DNA of 64,000 bases from NCBI GenBank assembly GCA_965242975.1, contig CBDETS010000007.1:2604001-2668000 (forward strand), written 5' to 3'. The stretch's first letter is position 1. Each line of letters starts with the position of its first letter. The translations under genes and the position numbers were made by a program. This document shows positions 51,260-60,685 of the stretch, one piece after another. Source of the stretch: JAPPHA01 sp965242975. GTDB lineage: Bacteria; Pseudomonadota; Alphaproteobacteria; Rhodobacterales; Rhodobacteraceae. Under the pieces are notes generated by a model. The model was not told where the DNA came from. It searched no databases and saw nothing but the letters and a program-made list of their open reading frames with translations.

Positions 51260-54200
51260 TCACCACCTGATCGAAGCACCCAGCATGATGCCGTGCCTGG
51301 CCGGCCCGATGTCGCTGACCGCCTCGCGGCGGGTGGCGTCGAGGTTGGCCTCGAAGCCGGGGGCTCCGCGCACGGCAGAGGTCAGCCGCCAGCCGACGCG
51401 GACATCCCGCCCGCCACTGTCCGAGAGCCCGAAGCCGAGATTCGGCGTCGCGGTGAAGCGGTCGCCGAACAGGCCGTAGCCGTAGCCGACGCGCAGGTCG
51501 AGGGCCCCCCGCTCCGTTCCAGCACCCGGCCCGCCCTTCGGCATCTCGTCGTGCCACAGCGCGTCGGCCCCGCCCGTGCCGGCGCCCCAGCGCGGCGTGA
51601 GCGACAGCGATAGACCCCGCCCGCGGTCCTTCGGGAGCATCCGCGCCGTCAGGCTCACGCCGCGTTCCTCCGTGCCCCCCTTCGTGTGCGCCGCCAGCCA
51701 GCGGCCGCGCAACTCGATGTCGAGGCCGGGCGCGCCATGGCGCAGCCCGCCCGCCACCTCCAGCCCGGTCCCGGTCAGCCCGTCACCGCCGTCCTGCCGC
51801 GCGGCCAGTTCCAGGAACGGCGTGAACGACCGGCCGCCCTCCTTCTCGAAGCGCCGCGAGCCCTCCAGGCCGAATCGGCCGCGCCAGCTGTCGGCGCGAA
51901 GCCCGTCGATCGTCTGCTCGCCCCGCGCGGTCTCCTTCCGGACAAAGCTCGCATCACCCCGCGCCGCCAGATCGAAACTGGCCAGAGGCTGAAGCTTCCG
52001 CTTGAATCCGAGCGAAACCGTCCACATCGTCAGCCTGCTCTTCTCCGCCGGATCGCCGCCGCCCGGGAAGTGGCGCAGACTGCCAGTCCCCGCACCCAGA
52101 ATGCCACGCAGCTCCAGCCCGTTTTCGAAGGTCCAGCTCCCGTAGGGCCAGAGCGCGCTGAGCACCGTCTCCAGCCGGCCCCGATCCGCGGGATCGGCCC
52201 CGCCCTCGAAGCTGTAGTCCGACTTGCTGGTTCCGTGCGACACCGCGAGACCCGCGACCCAGCTCTTCAGGCGTGTCGGTCCGCGTATCGACCCGCGGGC
52301 GTCCACGCCCAGCCAACCGGTCAGCGTTTCGCCCCGGTAGTGCATCCCCGGCTCGGGCTGGCCCGCGAAATACCCGAGATCGCCGCGGCCCCACACCGAC
52401 CAGCGCGACGCCTTCGCGTTGAAGCCCGGCTCGCCCTCGGCCGCGCCCAGCGTCAGCGAGAAGGCGCTCGTGGACAGCAGCGCGTCAGCATCGACGCCCC
52501 GGCTCCGTGGCCGGCCGCAGCCTTCGGCACCGTTGCCGCCCCGCCCGATACCGTCGGCCCCGAACCCGGTGGCCGGGCAAGCCGCACTGTCCTGCCACCC
52601 CGCGGCCGCTCCAGACGCGGCGAACGGCACGGACTCACCGGCCAGGATCAGGTCGGTCTCCGGGACCGCTCCGCCCAGCCGGGCCCCGATCGTGTCGAGC
52701 GCAGACGCCACCGTGCGCGTCGCCAGCGCCGCCACGGTGCGTGTCACCGCACGCCTCTGCATCTCCGGCGCCGCACCGACCTGCACCGTGAAGGTCAGTT
52801 GCGCGGCATCGGCGGTCGTGAAGTTGTCGTCCCCGTCATGCGCCCAGTAGGTGAAGGTCCAGCGCCCCCTCTCCACATCCGGCGTGCCCGAGAGCGTCCG
52901 CGTCGCCGCGTCGAAGGACAGCCCCGCGCGGCCCGTCGGCTCCGAGCTCAGCCCGTAGGTGTAGGGGCCGCCGTTGCCGCCGGTGGCCTCGGGCAGCGTC
53001 ACCGGCGTCATCGCCGCGCCCGGCTCCAGCCGCAGCGCCGGCACGCTGCCTGTGAAGCGCGGCGGCACGTCGTTCACCGTCACCGTCACGTCGTCGGTGT
53101 CCGTGGCCCCGAGGTTGTCGGTGACCGTCAGCCGGAAGACCAGCGGCCCGGCCGTGTCGGGCGCGGTGAAGGAGGCCTGCGCCGTGTTGGCGTTCTGCAG
53201 CGTCACCGACGTGCCCGAGACCTGGCTCCAGGCGTAGCCCTGGATCGTGCCGTCGGAGTCCGTGCCCGAGCCGCTCAGCGTCACCGTCGCGCCGGGATCG
53301 GCCGTGCGGTCGGCGCCTGCCTGCGCCGTCGGGGCGATCGTGGTTACCACGGCGATGTCGAAGGTGTCGCTCACCGAATGGGTGCCGTCGGTCGCGGTCA
53401 CCTTGACCGACACCGTGCCGACATTCGCCGCGGTCGGCGTGCCCGAGAAGGTGCGGGTGTCCGCGTCGAAGCTCAGCCAGCCCGGCAGCGCTGTGCCGTC
53501 CGCCTGCGTCGCCGTATAGGTCAGGGTGTCGCCGTCGGCGTCATTGAAGGCGTTGGCCGCGAACTGGAAGCTGAAGGCCGCGTTCACCGTCGCCGTCTGG
53601 TCCGGGATGGCGTTCGCGACCGTCGGTGCGTTCGATACCGCGATGTCGAAGGTGTCGCTGACTGAATTCGTGCCGTCGGTCGCGGTCACCTTGACCGACA
53701 CCGTACCGGCATTCGCTGCGGTCGGCGTGCCCGAGAAGGTGCGGGTGTCCGCCGCGAAGCTCAGCCAGCCCGGCAGCGCTGTGCCGTCCCCCTTCGTCGC
53801 CGTGTAGGTCAGGGTGTCGCCGTCGGCGTCATTGAAGGTGTTGGCCGGGAACTGGTAGCTGAAGGCCGTGCCCACCACAGCCGTCGTGTCCGGAATCGGG
53901 TTCGCCACCGTCGGTCCGGTTCCGACGGCCCGGTCGGTGAAGGCAACCGCCATCGGGGCACTCGCCCGCGAATCCGTCGTCATGGAGTCCTCGTCGGGGG
54001 TGTAGCTGACGGTGACCGTCTGGCCGGCGGCCGGGGCCACGGCGAGGGTCAGGGTGACGGTCCTGCCGCTCACCGCGACCGGGTTGGTGGCCGCCAGGGC
54101 CACCGCGGTCCCACCCACCTTGACCTCGAACTCGTCCGCGCCCGGCGTGCCGCCAATCGCGTTGCCGTCCAGGGCGATTGCCAGGGTCGTGCCGCTCACC

Positions 54201-55639
54201 CCGGCGCTTGAGAACGATGGACAGCCGGAAGTGGGAAGTCCCACATTGAACACTCCCGTGACCGAACCCGACGCGCCGTCGGGGTCGGTCGCGGTAAAGG
54301 TGAAGGTCATTTCCGGATTGCCGGTCACCGGCGGCGAGAGGTTTGCCAGTGCGCAAGTCGGCCTTGCCATGAAAAAGACATGACCATGAATCCACTTAAA
54401 TGAACCGGGTACGTACACGTCGTCGCGGTTCAAGCTAAATCTGAAGGTCAGCGGGTCGCCGTCCGCGTCACTGAAATCGTCTTCGTCCACTGGCAGGCTG
54501 ACTTGAGTTAGGACAGGGGCGTTGACGGTGCCCGGATCTTCGCCGCCGAAGGTCGGGGCGCTGTTCGTCGGCGCGGTGGAGCCGCCGTTCACCAGGTGGC
54601 CCGACTGCGCGCCCAGTCCCGCATGCGTCACCGACGCATCGATGCTCCCGTCGGCGGCGCTTTTCAGGGTCGCCCCGTTGCGCAGCAGCGCCAGCTTGCC
54701 CGCGCTGTTCGGTACCACCGCCACACCGTCGGTGTCCGCGTCGGCGGCCACCACCGCATATCGGAAGCGCAGCGTCTTCGCCGTGCCGCTGGTCGCCCCG
54801 CCCGTCACCAACTCCGCCCGCCGGTTGGTACTGCCGATCTGCAACCGCACCCCGATGCCCGCATTCGTCGCCGAGGTGTCCCAGGTCACGGCATGGTCCC
54901 AGGTCACGTCCACCACGATGTTCTGGCCGGCGCCGTAGGTCTCCTTCGTACCGTCGTTGTTCGCGTCCAGGCGCGGCTTCGAGACGATGGCCACCGACGA
55001 GATCGCGGGCGTGATTTTGGCGTAGCCGTCGATGGCGATTAGCCAGGATGTGGCGGACGTGCTGTTCCAATCGAGAGTAGTGTCGGTATCGAACAGGCTC
55101 CCGTCGCCGATGCTCCAACCCGTCTCGCCCTCATCCTCGTCCGAGTTCGTCCGGGAGTAAGTGGCGGAGATATCGGCACCGGTCGATTCGAGCACCACGA
55201 AATACGTCGTATCGGGGTCCAGATCGATGCCCGTGGTCGAGCCGGTATAAAGATTGACATTCTTGGACAGCGTCAGTGCACCCAGGCTGCCGCCCGGCTT
55301 GTTGTCCGCATTCGACGATTCGATACGCATCTGCGTTTTGGTGGTATCGACGCCAGAACCAGTCCCAGCAAACCGTACGCTGGTCAGCTTGTAGCCTGCG
55401 GCGTTGCTGCCTGTCGTGAACGGCTGTGCGCGATCTATGTCAAAATGGGAACTGTCGTGAGGAATTTCCGCGAAGTTGCTCACCAGCTCGACCGAGGTCT
55501 GTGCCTGCGCCGTCCCGACGGCGAGCAGCAGGGCAAAGGCAGCGATGAGCACGCAGGCCGCCGCGCGCCACGCGCCGATGAACCGGACAAGGGAAGAGGG
55601 CGGGGGAGGACGGCGCCCGTCCCCGCAGGGCAGGCACAC
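51260..55639 (-). CDS. Large autotransporter-like surface protein with Ig and PKD-type repeats
   Basis: The 1459-aa protein has an N-terminal signal (AAACVLIAAFALLLAVGTAQ), a beta-sandwich domain resembling choice-of-anchor modules (~50-210), a SwmB-like domain (GADEFEVKVGGTAVALAATN region), two near-identical putative-Ig (He_PIG) repeats with FNDADGDTLTYTAT and SGTPTAAN, a PKD/cadherin-like repeat (AGADRTADPGATVTLSGSGT), another Ig-like repeat, and a C-terminal ~300-residue beta-barrel-like domain ending in an aromatic residue (GASIRW). This is the layout of a type V secreted adhesin. The GTG start at 55637-55639 is uncertain. G+C is higher than in the flanks. A 9-copy 7-bp repeat lies ~95 bp upstream, a likely site of phase variation. 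Confidence 0.83.
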   Translation of the reverse strand: MCLPCGDGRRPPPPSSLVRFIGAWRAAACVLIAAFALLLAVGTAQAQTSVELVSNFAEIPHDSSHFDIDRAQPFTTGSNAAGYKLTSVRFAGTGSGVDTTKTQMRIESSNADNKPGGSLGALTLSKNVNLYTGSTTGIDLDPDTTYFVVLESTGADISATYSRTNSDEDEGETGWSIGDGSLFDTDTTLDWNSTSATSWLIAIDGYAKITPAISSVAIVSKPRLDANNDGTKETYGAGQNIVVDVTWDHAVTWDTSATNAGIGVRLQIGSTNRRAELVTGGATSGTAKTLRFRYAVVAADADTDGVAVVPNSAGKLALLRNGATLKSAADGSIDASVTHAGLGAQSGHLVNGGSTAPTNSAPTFGGEDPGTVNAPVLTQVSLPVDEDDFSDADGDPLTFRFSLNRDDVYVPGSFKWIHGHVFFMARPTCALANLSPPVTGNPEMTFTFTATDPDGASGSVTGVFNVGLPTSGCPSFSSAGVSGTTLAIALDGNAIGGTPGADEFEVKVGGTAVALAATNPVAVSGRTVTLTLAVAPAAGQTVTVSYTPDEDSMTTDSRASAPMAVAFTDRAVGTGPTVANPIPDTTAVVGTAFSYQFPANTFNDADGDTLTYTATKGDGTALPGWLSFAADTRTFSGTPTAANAGTVSVKVTATDGTNSVSDTFDIAVSNAPTVANAIPDQTATVNAAFSFQFAANAFNDADGDTLTYTATQADGTALPGWLSFDADTRTFSGTPTAANVGTVSVKVTATDGTHSVSDTFDIAVVTTIAPTAQAGADRTADPGATVTLSGSGTDSDGTIQGYAWSQVSGTSVTLQNANTAQASFTAPDTAGPLVFRLTVTDNLGATDTDDVTVTVNDVPPRFTGSVPALRLEPGAAMTPVTLPEATGGNGGPYTYGLSSEPTGRAGLSFDAATRTLSGTPDVERGRWTFTYWAHDGDDNFTTADAAQLTFTVQVGAAPEMQRRAVTRTVAALATRTVASALDTIGARLGGAVPETDLILAGESVPFAASGAAAGWQDSAACPATGFGADGIGRGGNGAEGCGRPRSRGVDADALLSTSAFSLTLGAAEGEPGFNAKASRWSVWGRGDLGYFAGQPEPGMHYRGETLTGWLGVDARGSIRGPTRLKSWVAGLAVSHGTSKSDYSFEGGADPADRGRLETVLSALWPYGSWTFENGLELRGILGAGTGSLRHFPGGGDPAEKSRLTMWTVSLGFKRKLQPLASFDLAARGDASFVRKETARGEQTIDGLRADSWRGRFGLEGSRRFEKEGGRSFTPFLELAARQDGGDGLTGTGLEVAGGLRHGAPGLDIELRGRWLAAHTKGGTEERGVSLTARMLPKDRGRGLSLSLTPRWGAGTGGADALWHDEMPKGGPGAGTERGALDLRVGYGYGLFGDRFTATPNLGFGLSDSGGRDVRVGWRLTSAVRGAPGFEANLDATRREAVSDIGPARHGIMLGASIRW
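53350..53915 (-). repeat. Tandem near-identical Ig-domain coding repeats
   Basis: Two adjacent units of about 285-290 bp share long identical stretches, such as GTGCCGTCGGTCGCGGTCAC in both. They encode two consecutive Ig-like domains that differ at only about fifteen residues. Recent duplication or gene conversion within the surface-protein gene is likely, and slippage could vary domain number. Confidence 0.8.
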
Positions 55640-55734
55640 AGGCCACGCCTGGTTCGGCCGACAGGATGCGGAAGGTGCTGATGGCGGGGATGACCCGCCG
55701 GAGGTACGACCTAGACCGGAGCGGACACACGGGG

Positions 55735-55797
55735 GGCGCTCGGCGCTCGGCGCTCGGCGCTCGGCGCTCGGCGCTCGGCGCTCGGCGCTCGGCGCTC
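55735..55797. repeat. Heptanucleotide microsatellite, nine copies of GGCGCTC
   Basis: Nine perfect tandem copies lie about 95-160 bp upstream of the GTG start of the autotransporter-like gene. Seven is not a multiple of three, so unit gain or loss would change the phase of a frame (from ~55874) that is open through the repeat, and would also change promoter spacing. Such repeats before surface genes are classic contingency loci. Confidence 0.93.
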
Positions 55798-56230
55798 TTA
55801 ATAATGCGAATCCGCCGCGTCAAGCTGTTTTCGCACTCCCGCTCCAATGTTATGGGTCCCCTCCCGACGGACAACGCACACGTTTCACGCCACTCCCGCG
55901 ACGCGGTGACGCACGGAACGGATTCTACCCAAAAGCTTGCCGAATGGTATGTGCTTAGTGTGAAATAATCATGAAATTGTTGTCGATCTTAGTATTAATA
56001 TCGTGAATATTGCCAAGAATGCCGCACCACGACCGTCGAGGGCAACCGGACCAACCGCGAATCGGGCGGCCTTTCGGGTGGCACCGCGCGCCGGCCAGTA
56101 AGCGGGGAAACGTGCGTGACCGCATTCGGAAAGACCGATGGGTCTCCGGCCGCCTTCGCCCGGATCATGTGACGTTCAGGGTCGGTTTTCCTCGGTTTTC
56201 CGCACGAAATCGATCGAGGGGCTGTGCCGA
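55798..56230. other. Intergenic, microsatellite / IS256 remnant
   Basis: About 430 bp with no supported gene. An A+T-rich patch (about 55930-56010) stands out from the G+C-rich flanks and may hold a promoter for the minus-strand surface gene. Confidence 0.35.
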
Positions 56231-56792
56231 GGGGATGCTCACGTCATCGGGGAGACGCTGGAAGCGGAGAGCCGCGATGCGCTCGGACGTGGCTACTACG
56301 AGCACGGCGGCGACCCCGAGCGTGGTTACCGAAACGGCAACCGGACCGGACGGCTGAAGACTGCTGAAGACTGCTGAAGGGGCGGTGGACTACACGGCGC
56401 CGCAGATCGCGGGCCGCGACGAGTCGTTCCGCTCGGAGGTCCGGCCACAACTGAAGGGCCGGAGCGAGGCCCTGGAGGATCTTGCGGTGGAGATGCTGGC
56501 CCGCGGCCTCGGCGTGCACGACATCGAGCACGCATTCCGCAATGATGACGGCTCATTTCTTGTCTCCCGCACCGCGGTCTTCGAGATCGGAGAGCGGCTG
56601 TGGCAGGACTACCAGGCGTTCGCCACTCGCGACCTTGGCAGCTCCGACATCGCCTACCTGTTCGTCGACGGCATCGCGGAGCGGATCCGCCCGGGCCAGC
56701 GGCGAGAGCCGGGTTCCCGTCCAACCTCCGCTTGCAAGGCTGGCGATGCCGTGGTGGCGTCCGCCAAGCGGGTTCGGATCGGATTCGAGTGA
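56231..56792 (+). pseudogene. IS256-family (Mutator-type) transposase remnant
   Basis: Two frames form one fragment: RGYRNGNRTGRLKTAE, then GAVDYTAPQIAGRDESFRSE, LEDLAVEMLARGLGVHDIEH, LVSRTAVFEIGERLWQDYQA and YLFVDGIAERIRPGQRRE. This is the N-terminal half of an IS256 transposase up to the first catalytic Asp (LFVDG). The frame break is explained by a 10-bp tandem duplication, GCTGAAGACT at 56353-56362 and 56363-56372. The C-terminal half is absent. Confidence 0.75.
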
Positions 56793-56809
56793 TCTTGGAG
56801 CGACCGAGG

Positions 56810-57256
56810 TTACCCGTTACCGACCAGGACAGCACCGGCAAGTGCCAGTCCGACACCAGCAAGGCGCATGGGAGAAACTTCGCGGACTTCGAGACCGAAC
56901 ACTCCGTAATGGTCGGCAATTGTCGACGCCGTCAACTGACCCGCAACAACGCAGACGAAGAACACAAGTGTCCCCGTGACCGGAGCAATGTAGGTGCCGC
57001 CAGCGACGAACAGTGCCCCAGCTGTACCGGCGAGGAAGATCCACCATGGAACTTCGGCCAGCCGTTTCAAAGAGATATCGCCGGCACCTGTGAACGCGAT
57101 CAGCACCAGCATCGTTAGAAGCGCAACCGCAATCGATAAAGTTGCAGCTCCGTTGGAACTACCGACCGATCGCGCGAGCATCGCATTCATCGCCGGTTGA
57201 ATTGCCAATGCCGCTCCGACGATCACGGCCGTTAGCGCGTAAGGGAATGTCTGCAT
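56810..57256 (-). CDS. YdcZ/DUF606-type DMT family permease
   Basis: The 148-aa protein has four to five TM helices: YALTAVIVGAALAIQPAMNA, AATLSIAVALLTMLVLIAFT, PWWIFLAGTAGALFVAGGTY and a final MRLAGVGLALAGAVLVGNG. The Q-P-x-x-N-A and G-G-x-Y-I/V motifs fit the DUF606 (YdcZ) half-size transporters. ATG 57254-57256 has GGAGCG upstream; longer starts run into the GST gene. It lies 1 bp after the GST stop codon, so it belongs to the same operon as the liv genes. It may export a product made from the imported compound. Confidence 0.82.
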   Translation of the reverse strand: MQTFPYALTAVIVGAALAIQPAMNAMLARSVGSSNGAATLSIAVALLTMLVLIAFTGAGDISLKRLAEVPWWIFLAGTAGALFVAGGTYIAPVTGTLVFFVCVVAGQLTASTIADHYGVFGLEVREVSPMRLAGVGLALAGAVLVGNG

Positions 57257-57257
57257 G

Positions 57258-58043
57258 TTACGCTCCGGATTGTTTCCGCATTTTCCTGAGACTCCTGAGA
57301 TGCGGGTATTTCTCGGTAAGCAACGATCCGGAGTAGTAGGTCGTCCCGAAATGTCGCGTGGCTCGAATTCGGCGCAGCCACGTTCCAATCCGTGGACGGC
57401 TCTCCCAGAGGCCGTTCAGGTTGATGTCATCCATACGGACAATCACAGGCATGATGGCCAGATCAGCGAGCGACATCGCCTCGCCCGCGATCCAGGGACC
57501 TCCGCTTTCCTCGAGCCAACTGGCCATACGATCGATTCCCCGGTGCAGCCGCGACTTGGCGTCGTTCATTTCGGCCTCGGAAAACCCGGTTCGACCCATC
57601 TTCATAAGGAATTCTCGGCGAAGCGGCTTGGAGTCGCAAAGATCCCGGAACTCAGCTTCGCTCATCGCCTGGAAATGCGGCAGGAACGCAAGGTTGTAGG
57701 AGGGAACGCGGACCGCTGGCGTCGGCACCTCGTCGATGAACCTCATCTTTGCCCGAAGCCTGGCGATTTCGACAGGATCCTTCGGCCGGAACGGCGCGAC
57801 ATCGGGAAGAATGTCTTCCAGGTATTCCAGGATCACCGCGCTGTCTATGATCGGCTCACCGTCGTGAACCAGCGCCGGCACGACGCCGTTCGGATTGATC
57901 GCCAGGTATTCCGGCGTCAACTGGTCGCCGGAGAACAGGTCGAGCTTGCGCTCCTCGAACGCAATGCCCTTGGCATGCATCGCGTACCGCACGCGTTGGC
58001 TGCACGTGGACTGCGGCGCGTTGTACAGGGTGAATTCGGGCAC
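57258..58043 (-). CDS. Glutathione S-transferase family protein
   Basis: The 261-aa protein has the N-terminal thioredoxin-fold domain of GSTs (FTLYNAPQSTCSQRVRYAMH, then NPNGVVPALVHDGEPIIDS with the cis-Pro and the D/E-S glutathione-binding pair), followed by the all-helical C-terminal domain (PWIAGEAMSLADLAIMPVIV with the N-capping box). GSTs add glutathione to electrophiles or cleave ethers. Ser/Cys near residue 12 may be catalytic. It starts 4 bp after livM, so it is co-transcribed with the transporter, suggesting the imported compound is modified by glutathione or needs detoxification. Confidence 0.88.
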   Translation of the reverse strand: MPEFTLYNAPQSTCSQRVRYAMHAKGIAFEERKLDLFSGDQLTPEYLAINPNGVVPALVHDGEPIIDSAVILEYLEDILPDVAPFRPKDPVEIARLRAKMRFIDEVPTPAVRVPSYNLAFLPHFQAMSEAEFRDLCDSKPLRREFLMKMGRTGFSEAEMNDAKSRLHRGIDRMASWLEESGGPWIAGEAMSLADLAIMPVIVRMDDINLNGLWESRPRIGTWLRRIRATRHFGTTYYSGSLLTEKYPHLRSLRKMRKQSGA

Positions 58044-58047
58044 CGGG

Positions 58048-59082
58048 TCAGTCCCAGTTCAGGATACGGGGCAGCCGGTTGTGTTTGGCCAGCGTGCCTA
58101 CGACGCCAAGCGGAAAAAAGATCAGCGTGAGCATCATGATAAGCCCTGTTGCCAGAACATTGATTTCCGACGCACCGAGAGTGGCCACGAAAACCTCGTT
58201 GAACGCGATGATCAGGACAGCGCCAACGACAGGTCCGGCGATTGTTCCCTTGCCGCCGATGATGCACATCAGGACCATGTTTACTGAAACCAGGATGACC
58301 AGGAATATGTTGGGACGGATGTAGGTCAGGTACTCACCCCACACTGCTCCAGCCATTCCCACGAAGAACGCCGAAATTGCGAACGCCAACACCTTGTAGA
58401 ACCTGGTATCGATCCCTGCGCTCTCAGCCTTGATTTCATCTTTCGAAATCGCCCGCAACCCAAGGCCGAACTTGGAGTGCTTGATCTTGTATGTTACCCA
58501 AACGGCGAAGGCGGCCATGACGACGAAGGCGTAATAGTACGGCAACTTCGTCCACTTGACCGAGATTTCGTTCGCGGGCAGCGCCACACCTGCGGCACCT
58601 CCAATGAAGTGCCAGTTCTCAAACAGAATTCGAAAAATCATGACGAGAGCGAGCGACGAGATAATGAACGACGGACCGCGTACGCGCAATGTTATGAGTC
58701 CGATCAGGTAACCCGCAATACCCGCGATGAGACCCGCCAGCGGTGCCATCGCGATTGTAGAGATGCCGTATCGGGCAAGAGTCATGCCCGCGACGTAGCC
58801 GCCGATGGCAAAGAAAACGTTGTGGCCCAGCGAAACGTAGCCCGCGAATCCGCCCAGTATGTTCCAGCCCGCCGCCATGACAACATAACATGCCGTGTAC
58901 AGGATCAAGTGAATGACGTAGTTGTAGTTGCCAACAAACTGCAGTGCCGGTAACGCGAGCAGCGCCGCGAGCAGTGCCGGCGGAAACCATGCCGCACGTC
59001 TGCTGTCGACCGACTGGGCCAGGCCCTCGTTGTAGGTCTTCCGTGCCGTGACAATGTCCCGAGAGTCCAGATAACTCATCAT
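58048..59082 (-). CDS. livM: Branched-chain amino acid/amide-type ABC permease LivM
   Basis: The 344-aa integral membrane protein has about ten hydrophobic segments and the LivM pattern: YVSLGHNVFFAIGGYVAGM, FIISSLALVMIFRILFENWH, LGLRAISKDEIKAESAGID (the cytosolic coupling loop) and FFVGMAGAVWGEYLTYIRPN. It pairs with LivH. The first ATG (59080-59082) overlaps the livH stop by 4 bp (ATGA). The long frame to 59292 is a shadow of livH. Together with LivK, LivG and LivF it makes a complete HAAT-family importer. Confidence 0.92.
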   Translation of the reverse strand: MMSYLDSRDIVTARKTYNEGLAQSVDSRRAAWFPPALLAALLALPALQFVGNYNYVIHLILYTACYVVMAAGWNILGGFAGYVSLGHNVFFAIGGYVAGMTLARYGISTIAMAPLAGLIAGIAGYLIGLITLRVRGPSFIISSLALVMIFRILFENWHFIGGAAGVALPANEISVKWTKLPYYYAFVVMAAFAVWVTYKIKHSKFGLGLRAISKDEIKAESAGIDTRFYKVLAFAISAFFVGMAGAVWGEYLTYIRPNIFLVILVSVNMVLMCIIGGKGTIAGPVVGAVLIIAFNEVFVATLGASEINVLATGLIMMLTLIFFPLGVVGTLAKHNRLPRILNWD

Positions 59083-59960
59083 GCCATTTCCGGTTTTTCG
59101 CCAAAGATGCCCTGGGGCCGGACGAGCAAAACCACGAAAAGCGCAACAAAAAACGTGAGCGTTGACCATGTTGCGCCGAGGTAGAAGCCGACAAAAACCG
59201 ACACCGTGGCCAGAACGAACGCCGCCAGCACGGTACCGAGCACCGAACCCATCCCGCCGAGGACAACGAGTGACATCAAGATCACGATCCACTCCCAGTG
59301 TTTCGATGGAAAGAACGAGAACACGAACGACACCAGGGCTCCAGCAGCGCCGGCGAGGCCGATGCCGATGGCGAAACTCACGAGGCTAACCTGGTTCACG
59401 TTGACGCCCAGCAGTTCGGCCGCTTCCCGATTTTGAGTGGTCGCACGAATCGCGTTGCCTAACCGCGAGTATTTCAGGAAAAGTGCCAGGGAGGAGATGA
59501 TTGCGACCGACGTGACTGCCGCGAACAATTGTCCCTTGGGTATGAACACGTCGCCCACGAAATACGCTTCCGTGGCGTAGTCCGGAGATGTGATGCGCTG
59601 CGTGTTGGTGAACATCGCGCCAAGCAGTCCTTCGACCACCATCGCCAGGGCGAATGTCAGCAGAACGGTCATTTCGGAATATCGCGCCGATCGCGCCTCA
59701 CGTTCGAATACGAGCTTGTAAAGCACGACACCGGTCGTGGCGAGGATCAGCACTGCAACCGGCAACATCGCAATTGGATCTGCGCCGGCAAGACGAAAGG
59801 CCCAATAGGCAACGTAGGCTCCGCCCATAATCATTGCTGGATGCGCGAGGTTCACAATCCGCATGACGCCAAACACGAGGCTCAGACCCGATCCCATCAG
59901 TGCGTAGACGCCACCAAGAGATATGCCGAGCGCGAGGATCTGGATAATGTCGGCCATCAT
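59079..59960 (-). CDS. livH: Branched-chain amino acid/amide-type ABC permease LivH
   Basis: The 293-aa membrane protein has the LivH signature: LALGISLGGVYALMGSGLSL at the start, FGVMRIVNLAHPAMIMGGAY, and the coupling loop GNAIRATTQNREAAELLGVN. Eight or so TM helices are visible. It overlaps livF by 4 bp and livM by 4 bp, indicating tight translational coupling. Length is normal for the family. Confidence 0.93.
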   Translation of the reverse strand: MMADIIQILALGISLGGVYALMGSGLSLVFGVMRIVNLAHPAMIMGGAYVAYWAFRLAGADPIAMLPVAVLILATTGVVLYKLVFEREARSARYSEMTVLLTFALAMVVEGLLGAMFTNTQRITSPDYATEAYFVGDVFIPKGQLFAAVTSVAIISSLALFLKYSRLGNAIRATTQNREAAELLGVNVNQVSLVSFAIGIGLAGAAGALVSFVFSFFPSKHWEWIVILMSLVVLGGMGSVLGTVLAAFVLATVSVFVGFYLGATWSTLTFFVALFVVLLVRPQGIFGEKPEMA

Positions 59961-60685
59961 GCAGCCCTTTTGCCACCGAGGTACAATTCCTGGATGCGCG
60001 GGTCACCAAGCACCGTGTCAGCGGGCCCCTCAAACAGCGTTTGGCCGAGGTCAAGCACAACACCCAAATCGGCGTACTTGAGTCCCATCGATGCATTTTG
60101 CTCGACGAGAAGAATGGTGATGCCTTCTTCGGACATGATTTGCATGATCTTGAAGACCTCCTGCACGATCTTTGGCGCAAGTCCGAGCGACGGCTCGTCG
60201 AGCATCACGATTTCCGGTTGCAAGATCATCGTGCGCGCCATCGCCAGTGTCTGTTGCTGACCGCCTGAAAGGGTTCCGGCCGATAGGTCCCTGCGCTCCT
60301 TCAATATCGGAAACCGCTCCTCGATCATGTCGATCCGGCTCTCGAGCTCCGATTTGTCGGCCATGGAAAACCCGCCCATGCGCAAATTCTCGCGCACTGT
60401 CATCCTGGGGAACAAGGCTCGCTCCTGGGGCACAAAACAGACTCCCATGCGCAAAACCTGGTCAGGTCGAAGACCTTTCAGAGACTTGCCCTTGAAGAGA
60501 ACATCACCTTCCCGGAGCCTCAGCATGCCTACGATCGCCTTCAACAGCGTCGATTTTCCGGCTCCGTTCGGGCCGATAATGCAGTGGACCTTGCCTGCTT
60601 GGACCGAAAGGCTCGCTCCATTCAGAATCGCCGGTCCGTTCCCGTATCCAGCGACGACGTCCCTGACTTCGAGAAGTTCAGCCAT
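59957..60685 (-). CDS. livF: ABC transporter ATPase LivF
   Basis: The 242-aa ATPase has Walker A (IGPNGAGKST), Q-loop (CFVPQERALFPRM), signature LSGGQQQ, Walker B (VMLDEPSLGLAPKI) and the switch His region replaced by the LivF-type LLVEQNA. It drives LivHM with LivG. ATG 60683-60685 (MAELLEVRDV) overlaps the livG stop by 8 bp; an upstream GTG/ATG run to 60709 lies inside livG. All motifs look intact. Confidence 0.93.
   Translation of the reverse strand: MAELLEVRDVVAGYGNGPAILNGASLSVQAGKVHCIIGPNGAGKSTLLKAIVGMLRLREGDVLFKGKSLKGLRPDQVLRMGVCFVPQERALFPRMTVRENLRMGGFSMADKSELESRIDMIEERFPILKERRDLSAGTLSGGQQQTLAMARTMILQPEIVMLDEPSLGLAPKIVQEVFKIMQIMSEEGITILLVEQNASMGLKYADLGVVLDLGQTLFEGPADTVLGDPRIQELYLGGKRAA

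Noticed and set aside
51686..53665. 659-codon plus-strand open frame inside the surface-protein gene
   Set aside because: Arg/Pro-rich low-complexity product antisense to a well-supported beta-rich protein in very high G+C DNA.
55735..55797. Short direct repeats as a possible CRISPR array
   Set aside because: The units are contiguous 7-mers with no spacers; this is a microsatellite.
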